Assembly (NCBI GenBank): GCA_031289625.1
Contig: JAITPB010000173.1
Location: forward strand, 1 to 6,662
Length of the DNA: 6,662 nucleotides
Direction of reading: 5' to 3'
DNA from: Clostridiales bacterium
Lineage (GTDB): Bacteria; Bacillota; Clostridia; Lachnospirales; WQUN01
Part shown: positions 1 to 5,378 of the stretch, in pieces
Layout: the number at the start of each line of letters is the position of its first letter
Numbering within the stretch: the stretch's first letter is position 1
The notes under the pieces: model-generated
What the model was told of the DNA's origin: nothing
Seen by the model: only the letters and a program-made list of their open reading frames with translations
Databases searched by the model: none
Position numbers and translations under genes: made by a program

Positions 1-119
1 TGCACTTTCCTATATCTTTGTCCCTTTCCGTTTGCTCTCAAATACCTATTTGTTTTCCACTTAATTCCATTTATTTCTGCCCTTGGACCTTAAAAATTAA
101 TTTGATGCGGTTGTCCTGA
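1..119. other. AT-rich leader, no gene recognised
   Basis: This stretch is rich in A and T, and I find no convincing gene in it on either strand. On the minus strand one frame stays open for about 30 codons up to the window edge, but it has no good start or ribosome site and resembles nothing I know. In prophages the stretch before the first small HTH gene is often the divergent promoter/operator region next to the repressor gene. The palindrome at 39-52 would suit that role, which is inference from position. Confidence 0.3.
39..52. promoter_or_regulatory. 14-bp palindrome, possible regulator operator
   Basis: CAAATA-CC-TATTTG is a perfect inverted repeat with 6-bp arms and a 2-bp centre, upstream of a small HTH gene. 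Size and symmetry fit a dimeric phage repressor or Cro-type operator. There is no second exact copy in the window, and the arms do not extend further, so a chance palindrome in AT-rich DNA cannot be excluded. Confidence 0.3.
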
Positions 120-173
120 GCCACGATTAATGTTGACAGCCCCAATTTTAGCCTGGAGGTAGAACACAAGCTA

Positions 174-326
174 TTGAATCTACAAATGACGAAAAAAGAA
201 CTCGCACAAAGAGCCGGTATAGACGCGTCATATTTATGGTATATCTTAAAGAATCACCGCAAGGCGACAGAGAAACGAAAAGCGATCGCAATGATACTTG
301 ATGCTATGGAAAGCAGTCCTACATGA
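174..326 (+). CDS. small HTH (XRE/Cro-like) DNA-binding protein, start uncertain
   Basis: This is a 46-50 residue reading frame. Helix-turn-helix character is clear in the stretch MTKKELAQRAGIDASYLWYI, where ELAQRAGI and SYLWYILKN are typical helices 2 and 3 of XRE/Cro domains. A Lys/Arg-rich stretch (HRKATEKRK) follows. It probably binds operator DNA in early phage control. The TTG at 174 gives 50 residues and ATG at 186 gives 46. GGAGG at 155-159 lies 14 bases before the TTG, which is rather far. The frame is open back to base 120, and residues encoded upstream (NFSLEVEHKLL) look like helix 1 of such a domain. The true product may therefore begin near 126-153 without a normal start codon, or the gene may have lost its start through a frameshift. 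The HTH assignment is firm; whether the gene is intact is not. Confidence 0.6.
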   Translation: MNLQMTKKELAQRAGIDASYLWYILKNHRKATEKRKAIAMILDAMESSPT

Positions 327-395
327 AGACAACATAAGTATACCACTGCTATTAAGCGCAGTAAATGCATAAAAATCGACATTAAAATATATTAC

Positions 396-420
396 CCTGG
401 AGCATATCTATATCGCCAGG
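396..420 (+). promoter_or_regulatory. small hairpin overlapping a ribosome site
   Basis: CCTGG (396-400) and CCAGG (416-420) can pair around a 15-base AU-rich loop. The right arm covers the first bases of the AGGAGGTGA ribosome site at 418-426, so folding could partly hide it. The stem is only 5 bp, and the effect is conjecture. Confidence 0.2.
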
Positions 421-426
421 AGGTGA
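418..426 (+). promoter_or_regulatory. near-perfect Shine-Dalgarno, sets the start at 435
   Basis: AGGAGGTGA is complementary to the 3' end of 16S rRNA over nine bases and sits 8 bases before ATG 435. The in-frame GTG at 423 lies inside this site, so it cannot be the real start. Confidence 0.8.
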
Positions 427-434
427 TTAGGCCA

Positions 435-635
435 ATGGGAAGAGCGACGGTGTTAGCTGAACACGTCATACCAAAGGGGCATTGCGTTAAAGAATTACAG
501 TTAGAGGGCGTGCGGGTCAGATTCTTTGACGACGCCTATGCAAACAAGACTCCGGAAGAAATACAACTGGTCAAACAGCGTTTAAATCAAACCATATGGG
601 ATTGCTGGAATTCCTTGCAGTCCAAGTCAACATAG
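435..635 (+). CDS. small phage protein of unknown function (66 aa)
   Basis: I do not recognise this gene. The ATG at 435 has one of the best ribosome sites in the window, so strong translation is likely. The protein is small and soluble, with no membrane segment or signal peptide. The N-terminal half looks beta-rich and ends in VRVRFFDDAYA. The C-terminal half (about residues 37-60, starting TPEEIQLVKQRL) looks like one amphipathic helix with two Trp and a Cys (IWDCW). The sequence is typical of real protein, with mixed charge and no low complexity. It lies between a small HTH gene and an AbrB-type regulator, so a role in early phage regulation or host takeover is possible, but only by location. 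The stop is 30 bases before the next gene. Confidence 0.7.
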   Translation: MGRATVLAEHVIPKGHCVKELQLEGVRVRFFDDAYANKTPEEIQLVKQRLNQTIWDCWNSLQSKST

Positions 636-665
636 CTCGACAATTCTAAAGAAACGGGGAACCCC

Positions 666-935
666 ATGGAAGCCTTGGGAATTATACGGCGCGTAGACAA
701 CTTGGGCCGAATCGTTCCGCCAAAAGAGCTGCGTCAGGCTCTTGGACTTAATGAAGGCAAAGAGGTGGAGTTCATTTCCACCGGCTGTGAACTGATCATC
801 CGAAAACCCGGCTGCATCTTCACCGGAGAGCAGGAAAACCTTATCGAATACTGTGGGAAAAAGGTATCCAAAAGGGCGGCTCAGGAGATAGCGGTACTGG
901 CGGGAATCAAAATAAGAAGAAAAGACAAGCGCTAG
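666..935 (+). CDS. AbrB/SpoVT-family transcription regulator
   Basis: This 89-residue protein is close to the usual AbrB length. Residues about 5-48 form the swapped-hairpin SpoVT-AbrB DNA-binding domain: GIIRRVDNLGRIVPPKELR matches the family signature around RR-D-LGR-V-PKE-R, and a beta strand ending ELIIRKP follows. Family members are dimers or tetramers that bind AT-rich promoter DNA as transition-state or phage regulators. Many clostridial relatives have a C-terminal knuckle of the kind CxxC...CxxC. Here only Cys50 (CIFTG) remains at the first site, and the distal pair is replaced by SKRAA (starting at Ser68), so metal binding is probably lost. ATG 666 follows GGGGA (656-660) at 5 bases. 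The gene ends with TAG, and its last bases AGGAG could serve the next micro-ORF. Confidence 0.9.
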   Translation: MEALGIIRRVDNLGRIVPPKELRQALGLNEGKEVEFISTGCELIIRKPGCIFTGEQENLIEYCGKKVSKRAAQEIAVLAGIKIRRKDKR

Positions 936-941
936 GAGCCC

Positions 942-954
942 ATGGCTATACAAA
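942..954 (+). repeat. 13-bp direct repeat, copy 1
   Basis: ATGGCTATACAAA occurs here and again at 1019-1031, 77 bases apart. In this copy it is the start of the micro-ORF (codons M-A-I-Q). Confidence 0.8.
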
Positions 955-992
955 TCATCAGCACGGGATCAGGCAAGGAAAACAGGGCATAG
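942..992 (+). pseudogene. 16-codon micro-ORF, possible remnant of a phage MBL-fold gene
   Basis: AGGAG at 934-938 is followed closely by an ATG and 16 codons, MAIQIISTGSGKENRA, then TAG. Phage metallo-beta-lactamase-fold hydrolases often begin with a strand-turn of the type IxIISTGSKGNA. The match to IQIISTGS plus a scrambled KGNA is suggestive of a broken 5' end of such a gene. The rest of that family (HxHxDH motif) is absent from the window. It could equally be a leader peptide or chance. The ATGGCTATACAAA at its start is repeated at 1019. Confidence 0.3.
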
Positions 993-1018
993 ACGTGTAC
1001 ATAAGCGCCGTCCAGCCT

Positions 1019-1031
1019 ATGGCTATACAAA
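1019..1031 (+). repeat. 13-bp direct repeat, copy 2
   Basis: This second copy of ATGGCTATACAAA is immediately followed by the ribosome site GGAGG of the gene at 1044. A duplication, or a deletion or insertion between short repeats, could have produced the pair. Confidence 0.8.
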
Positions 1032-1043
1032 GGAGGATTTTTC

Positions 1044-1583
1044 ATGGAAATCAATGTGAATATTACCATCGGAGCGTCGACGGAGCTGACCGGAATTCTC
1101 AAGATGCTTTTGGGTCTGTCAGAAAAGTGCGGAGCGGCCACAGCGCGGACTTTGTCCACGGGACAGGCCACGGACGCGGCCAGGAACCAGGCCACGGACG
1201 CGGCGCCCGGCAAAGCGGAATCCGGCAAGCAAAGCCCGCAAAGAAAACGCCAAGCGGACACCTGGGCGAATGCTACGCCCGCAAGGCAAGCAGAAAACAA
1301 AGCGGACACAGTGAGTGCGGCTGCAGAACAGGCCTCCGTAGCCGGAAGGCCGTCTACAGAGGGGGCGTCTGCGAACGCGGCCTGCGTGGACGAAGTCCGC
1401 GCCTCCGGTCACGGAAATGGCGTCATCTCCCTCGAAGATTTCCGGACCGGCGTTGGAGAGAAAAGCCGGAACGGGAAAAGGGATGCGGTTAAACATCTTT
1501 TAAATGAATTCGGATACACGAACGTTACCGAAGTGCCCGAAGACAAGCGCCAAGAATTCCTGGACGCGATAGAGACTTTATAA
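1044..1583 (+). CDS. Ala-rich phage protein with conserved C-terminal tail, function unknown
   Basis: This 179-residue protein has three parts. Residues 1-28 (starting MEINVNITIGASTELTGIL) look like a short strand plus helix. Residues about 30-120 are a low-complexity linker rich in Ala, Gln, Thr, Lys and Arg. Residues about 143-179 are well ordered and include KHLLNEFGYTNVTEVPEDK and a final amphipathic helix, EFLDAIETL. Phage proteins with this design (short N-terminal strand/helix, variable Ala/Pro/Gln linker, LLxEFGxxxVxxLPEdK tail) often sit just before DUF2800 genes; no function is known to me. The start is well set: AGGAGG at 1031-1036 lies 7 bases before ATG 1044. The stop is 16 bases before the next gene, so the two are very likely co-transcribed. 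The linker holds a tandem repeat at DNA level. Confidence 0.75.
   Translation: MEINVNITIGASTELTGILKMLLGLSEKCGAATARTLSTGQATDAARNQATDAAPGKAESGKQSPQRKRQADTWANATPARQAENKADTVSAAAEQASVAGRPSTEGASANAACVDEVRASGHGNGVISLEDFRTGVGEKSRNGKRDAVKHLLNEFGYTNVTEVPEDKRQEFLDAIETL
1164..1204 (+). repeat. in-frame 24-bp tandem repeat in the linker
   Basis: The 17-mer CAGGCCACGGACGCGGC occurs at 1164-1180 and 1188-1204, offset by 24 bases, so the reading frame is kept. It encodes QATDAARN followed by QATDAAPG (residues 41-56). Repeats of this type let the linker grow or shrink without breaking the gene. Confidence 0.85.
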
Positions 1584-1599
1584 TCTGGAGGCGGAACTT

Positions 1600-2766
1600 T
1601 TGTCCCATGCTTTATTATCGCCTTCAGGCGCGTCGCGCTGGATGACTTGCACGCCTTCCGCGCGGCTGGAGGAGCAGTTCCCGAACACCACGTCCGTTTA
1701 CGCCGAAGAAGGCACGGCCGCGCACGCGCTCGCTGAAATATTCGTCAATTACCATACCGGAAAGATCGGCGTTGACCCATTTGACGCCGCACTGGAGGCG
1801 TTCAAAGGGAACGAATACGCCAACGACGAGATGTATACTTACATACTTGGATACGCCTCGTATATTACAGAACTTTTTAACGAAGTGCGCGCGGCAACCC
1901 AAGACGCGCTGCTGGAATCGGAGGTTAAGCTGGATCTTTCGAAGTACGTACCGGGCGGCTTCGGAACCAGCGATGTTATCATCATCGCCGACGGAATGAT
2001 GAACGTGATTGACCTGAAATACGGCAAGGGCGTATCTGTCAGCGCCGAAAATAATAAACAAATGATGATTTACGCGCTTGGCGCCCTGGAGCAATACGGC
2101 TGGATGTATGACATTAAGAATGTCCGCATGACGGTTTACCAGCCGCGGCTTGATAACATATCCGCTTGGGAAATATCCGCCGGCAAGCTTTTAAGCTGGG
2201 CGGAAACCGCGCTGAAACCGAAGGCTGAAATGGCTTTCGACGGCGCGGGCGAGTACCAGGCGGGCGAACACTGCCGCTTCTGCCGCGCGAAAGCGGTCTG
2301 CCGGGCGCGGGCAGAGGCAAACTTACGGCTTGCGCAGTATGAGTTCAAGCCTGGTACTCTTTTAAGCGATGCAGAAATCGGCGACATTTTAAAAATTGCG
2401 GAGAACCTCAAAAATTGGGTGGACAATGTCACTGCCTACGCACTGGAGCAGGCCATAAACGGCGTGAAATACGAAGGCTGGAAACTGGTAGAAGGCCGGA
2501 GCGTCCGCGTCATCGATGAGAAAGAAGCTGCCCCGGTTCTGGAAGGGCTTTACGGAAAAGACCAGATTTATAATGTGAAGCTCAAAGGGATCGGCGATCT
2601 CGAAAAACTCATGGGCAAGAAAGAGTTTAACGCCGCAGTCGGGCCGCTCATCTCAAGGCCGCTGGGCAAACCAACGCTTGTGCCGGAAACCGACAAGCGC
2701 CCCGAATGGAAAGCGGCGGCGGCGGCGGACTTCGAAGACGCGGATTTGTCGAATTTATCGGCTTGA
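1600..2766 (+). CDS. DUF2800 protein, RecB/Cas4-like PD-(D/E)XK nuclease
   Basis: At 388 residues this is the usual size of DUF2800 proteins, which occur in phage replication cassettes. Visible nuclease features are EGTAAH with His42, E108-V-K, GTSD with Asp125, the core DLK motif (Asp138, Lys140) followed by YGKG, and Gln154 in NKQMMIYA, which corresponds to the QxxxY motif of RecB-type nucleases. Cys17 (RWMTC) together with Cys225, Cys228 and Cys234 (CRFCRAKAVC) has the one-plus-three layout of the 4Fe-4S cluster in Cas4 and AddB. It is probably a DNA exonuclease or end-processing enzyme in phage replication or recombination; activity is inferred from motifs. The C-terminus ends in an acidic stretch, DFEDADL (377-383). 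Translation starts at TTG 1600, with GGAGG at 1587-1591 and 8 bases spacing. It lies in one operon with its neighbours. Confidence 0.9.
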   Translation: MSHALLSPSGASRWMTCTPSARLEEQFPNTTSVYAEEGTAAHALAEIFVNYHTGKIGVDPFDAALEAFKGNEYANDEMYTYILGYASYITELFNEVRAATQDALLESEVKLDLSKYVPGGFGTSDVIIIADGMMNVIDLKYGKGVSVSAENNKQMMIYALGALEQYGWMYDIKNVRMTVYQPRLDNISAWEISAGKLLSWAETALKPKAEMAFDGAGEYQAGEHCRFCRAKAVCRARAEANLRLAQYEFKPGTLLSDAEIGDILKIAENLKNWVDNVTAYALEQAINGVKYEGWKLVEGRSVRVIDEKEAAPVLEGLYGKDQIYNVKLKGIGDLEKLMGKKEFNAAVGPLISRPLGKPTLVPETDKRPEWKAAAAADFEDADLSNLSA

Positions 2767-2808
2767 CAGCATTACGGCCGAGTGATAAAACGAAAAGGAG
2801 ATACGAAA

Positions 2809-3381
2809 ATGATGAAAGCGAAATCCGAAACAAAAGTGATCGTAGGTATGGTGAGATTGAGTTACGCGCACATCTTTGAGCCTTCCGCGCGGGAAGGCCA
2901 GGAACCGAAATATTCTGTATCCCTCTTGATTCCGAAAGACGACAAGAAGACTATCGGCACGATCAAAAAGGCTATCGAAGCGGCCACGCAAGCCGGCGTC
3001 ACTAAATTCGGCGGCAAGATCCCCAGTAACCTGCGTTCGCCGCTCCGCGACGGCGACGAGGAACGGGACGAATATCCGGAATACCATGGCCAATACTTTG
3101 TAAATGCCTCCGCGAAAACGCCGCCGGGCATTGTGGACAAAAAGCGCCAGACGATCACCGACAGCCGCGAAGTGCATTCCGGCGATTACGCGCTCGTAAG
3201 TGTAAACTTTTACGCGTACAGTACGGCTGGCAACAAAGGCATCGCCTGCGGCCTGAACAACATCATGAAAATCAAAGACGGCGAATGGCTCGGCGGACGC
3301 TCGAAAGCCGAAGACGATTTCGCGGATGTCGACTTAGCTGAATTTGAAGATGATGACGACGATATGTCCTTTTTAGCCTGA
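2809..3381 (+). CDS. DUF2815 ssDNA-binding protein
   Basis: This 190-residue protein belongs to the DUF2815 family, regarded as phage single-strand DNA-binding proteins with an OB-fold like T7 gp2.5. Typical features are the N-terminal VRLSYAHIFEP, KYSVSLLIPKDD, then DGDEERDEYPEYHGQYFVNA, and GDYALVSVNFYAY with GNKGIACGLNNIMKI. The tail after residue 168 is strongly acidic and ends DDDDDMSFLA, with a Phe near the end as in the protein-recruiting tips of SSB and gp2.5. It would coat single strands and recruit the polymerase and primase/helicase encoded next to it. ATG 2809 has AAGGAG at 2795-2800, 8 bases before it. The in-frame GTG at 2782 has no such site and is unlikely. A second ATG follows directly at 2812. 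The gap to the polymerase ATG is only 5 bases. Confidence 0.92.
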   Translation: MMKAKSETKVIVGMVRLSYAHIFEPSAREGQEPKYSVSLLIPKDDKKTIGTIKKAIEAATQAGVTKFGGKIPSNLRSPLRDGDEERDEYPEYHGQYFVNASAKTPPGIVDKKRQTITDSREVHSGDYALVSVNFYAYSTAGNKGIACGLNNIMKIKDGEWLGGRSKAEDDFADVDLAEFEDDDDDMSFLA

Positions 3382-3386
3382 ATGCT

Positions 3387-3872
3387 ATGAAAACTTTAGC
3401 CATAGATATTGAAACTTATTCCAGCATTGATCTGATTTCATCCGGGGTTTTCCGCTATGCGGGATCCCCGGACTTCGAAATCATGCTGTTCGGGTACGCG
3501 TTCGGCGACGAGCCCGCGCAAGTGCTGGACTTGACAAAGGAAGAGCTGCCGGAAGCGCTGCTATTGGCCTTAACGGACCCCGAAATCATCAAGACGGCCT
3601 ACAATGCGCAGTTTGAGCGGGCTTGCCTTGCGGCGCATTTCAAACGCCCGATGCCGCCGGAGCAATGGCGCTGCACAATGGTTCACGCGCTGATGGCGGG
3701 GCTGCCGCGTTCGCTCGCGCAAGCCGCGGAAGTGTTGAAACTGGATGAGCAAAAAATGGCGGCAGGCAAGAAACTGATCAGATTTTTCTGCGTCCCGTAC
3801 GAACCGAGTGAAAAGAAGCCGTGCACACGCAACATGCCCGCCGCGCACCCAGGCCAGTGGAATCTTTTTTAA
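3387..3872 (+). CDS. phage family A DNA polymerase, N-terminal exonuclease fragment (interrupted gene)
   Basis: These 161 residues are the first part of the 3'-5' exonuclease domain of a phage DNA polymerase of the Pol I family. Exo I is present as DIET (Asp7, Glu9), and the Exo II region as YNAQFE (Asn73-Glu77). The frame then stops at TAA 3870-3872 after PGQWNLF. The same frame continues directly as EYCAQDVETERAV, which holds Exo III (Tyr164-x3-Asp168), and runs on without break to 5378. So this is a nonsense break inside one gene of about 663 codons, the normal size for the family. Alone, this fragment lacks Exo III and should be inactive. No clear ribosome site precedes ATG 3387; the 5-base gap to the DUF2815 stop suggests translational coupling. 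Confidence 0.85.
   Translation: MKTLAIDIETYSSIDLISSGVFRYAGSPDFEIMLFGYAFGDEPAQVLDLTKEELPEALLLALTDPEIIKTAYNAQFERACLAAHFKRPMPPEQWRCTMVHALMAGLPRSLAQAAEVLKLDEQKMAAGKKLIRFFCVPYEPSEKKPCTRNMPAAHPGQWNLF
3870..3872 (+). other. in-frame TAA splitting the polymerase gene
   Basis: The codons read CTT TTT TAA GAA TAT. Relatives carry a Lys at this place, between the W-x-L-F and the EYCxQD, to my knowledge. One T-to-A change (TAA to AAA) would restore it. The TAA sits at the end of a run of six T. A one-base indel there cannot be the cause, because the frames on both sides already agree. Confidence 0.9.
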
Positions 3873-3908
3873 GAATATTGCGCTCAGGACGTTGAGACAG
3901 AGCGGGCT

Positions 3909-5378
3909 GTGCGCAAAAGATTGGAAACCATGTACGCAATACCGGATTTTGAGCAAAGGCTTTGGGAATTAGATCAGCGCGTGAATGATTATGGCGTATT
4001 GCTTGACCGGGAGCTGGTCACGCGCGCCATTGACTGCAACAGATGCATAACCGCGAAATTAAGCGCGGAATCGCAAGGCTTGACAGGACTGGAGAACACG
4101 AATTCTGTCGCCCAGGTCAAGGACTGGCTGCAGGGCGAAGGGCTTGCCTGTTATTCGCTGACCAAGGCCACCATGGCGGATATGCTTGAGACTTGCGACG
4201 ACCCTGAAATCCGGCGTGTGCTTGAACTGCGGCAGGAAATGGGAAAATCGTCCGTTGCAAAGTACGCAAAAATGCAAGGCGCGGTGAATGACGGCGATCG
4301 CATACGAGGGCTGTTCCAATATTACGGCGCGCCGCGCACGGGCCGGTGGAGCGGGAACCTTGTACAGCCGCATAATTTGCCGCAAAACTATCTGAAAGAC
4401 TTAGATTACGCCAGAAATATTCTCAAAAGCGGCGATTACGAATTGCTGGAACTGCTTTACGGCCATGTACCGGATACACTGTCGCAGCTCATCCGGACAG
4501 CGTTTATCGCGCCGGAAGGACACAGGTTTATCGCCGCGGATTTTTCCGCCATTGAGGCGCGTGTGATCGCATGGCTGGCGGATGAGAAATGGCGGCTGGA
4601 TGTGTTCCATGGTGACGGCAGGATTTACGAGGCTTCCGCCGCGCAGATGTTCCATGTGCCGGTTGAAAGCATTACAAAGAGCAGCCCTTTGCGCCAAAAA
4701 GGCAAAGTGGCGGAACTCGCGCTGGGGTATGGCGGCGGGCCCGGCGCGCTTGTACGAATGGGCGCGCTGAAAAATGGCTTGACCGAAGAGGAACTGCCCA
4801 AACTGGTCAGCGCATGGCGGAAGGCCAGCCATAAAATCGTGAATTTGTGGGGCGCGGCGGAATCGGCCGCGCGGGAGGCCGTTGAGGAACACGCCATAAC
4901 AGCGGTAAAAAAAGGCGTCAGGTTTAGCTATGAGCGGCCACCGTTCGGCGCGGACTACGTCCACCTCGGGCAGCCAATCCTTTTTATAGAGCTTCCATCA
5001 GGCCGCCGGCTCTCTTATCAGTCGCCGCGAATTGGTAAAAGCTTGCGAAATGCATGGGGCGGGGATACACTGCAATACGAAGGCCAGAACCAGACCACGC
5101 GAAAATGGGAATTGGTAGAAACCTACGGCGGCAAATTGGTTGAAAATATCATACAGGCAATCGCCCGCGACTGTTTGGCCGAAGCCATGGTAAGGCTTGC
5201 CGGCGCCGGTTATAGAATTGTGATGCATATCCATGATGAAGTAGTGATAGAGGCTCCGCGCGGCGGCGCTTCCGATATAGAAGACGTATGCGGGATAATG
5301 TCAGAACCGATAAGCTGGGTGCCGGGCTTGCCTCTCAAAGCGGCAGGGTACGAAACGCCCTATTACCGGAAGGATTGA
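3909..5378 (+). CDS. phage family A DNA polymerase, C-terminal polymerase fragment (interrupted gene)
   Basis: These are 489 residues if started at GTG 3909, in the same frame as the upstream fragment. All polymerase motifs are present, in numbering of the joined protein: motif A DFSAIEARV (Asp385, Glu390), motif B Lys440-x7-Tyr448-Gly449 (KVAELALGYG), and motif C HDE (His616, Asp617, Glu618) in MHIHDEVVIEAP. The template region YYGAPRTGRWSGNLVQPHNLPQN is typical for these phage enzymes. If translated, it could polymerise DNA without proofreading. But GTG 3909 and ATG 3930 have only weak ribosome sites, and Exo III lies upstream of both, so the split is not at a natural domain border. The stop TGA overlaps the next ATG by one base (TGATG), which couples it to the VapE gene. 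Identity is firm; expression is uncertain. Confidence 0.88.
   Translation: MRKRLETMYAIPDFEQRLWELDQRVNDYGVLLDRELVTRAIDCNRCITAKLSAESQGLTGLENTNSVAQVKDWLQGEGLACYSLTKATMADMLETCDDPEIRRVLELRQEMGKSSVAKYAKMQGAVNDGDRIRGLFQYYGAPRTGRWSGNLVQPHNLPQNYLKDLDYARNILKSGDYELLELLYGHVPDTLSQLIRTAFIAPEGHRFIAADFSAIEARVIAWLADEKWRLDVFHGDGRIYEASAAQMFHVPVESITKSSPLRQKGKVAELALGYGGGPGALVRMGALKNGLTEEELPKLVSAWRKASHKIVNLWGAAESAAREAVEEHAITAVKKGVRFSYERPPFGADYVHLGQPILFIELPSGRRLSYQSPRIGKSLRNAWGGDTLQYEGQNQTTRKWELVETYGGKLVENIIQAIARDCLAEAMVRLAGAGYRIVMHIHDEVVIEAPRGGASDIEDVCGIMSEPISWVPGLPLKAAGYETPYYRKD

Noticed and set aside
133..162. Perfect TTGACA (133-138) as a promoter -35 box
   Set aside because: No acceptable -10 box lies 16-18 bases downstream; that stretch is GGAGGTAGA-like, and the bases fall inside the likely coding frame.
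283..290. GCGATCGC palindrome (also in the polymerase near 4293) as a HIP1-like repeated site
   Set aside because: Only two copies in the window, no enrichment, and other features point to a phage of Gram-positive bacteria, not cyanobacteria.
345..362. ACTGC/GCAGT inverted repeat as a terminator
   Set aside because: The stem is only 5 bp and no T-run follows. It might be a weak operator, but nothing supports that.
1164..1204. Repeat in the Ala-rich gene as a CRISPR-like or origin iteron array
   Set aside because: Only two units, in frame and encoding a low-complexity linker; no spacers, AT-rich unwinding region or initiator gene next to it.
995..1492. 165-codon plus-strand ORF overlapping the Ala-rich gene
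   Set aside because: It is Arg/Gly/Ser-rich with no family resemblance, a frame shadow of the gene at 1044, which has the proper ribosome site and a conserved tail.
3865..3872. Programmed frameshift or transcript slippage at the T6 run
   Set aside because: The coding frame is the same on both sides of the stop, so a one-base shift would lead into a wrong frame that soon stops.
4401..4964. Long minus-strand ORF (187 codons) opposite the polymerase
   Set aside because: The plus strand carries polymerase motifs A and B here; the antisense frame is open because of GC-rich codon bias and shows no recognisable protein.
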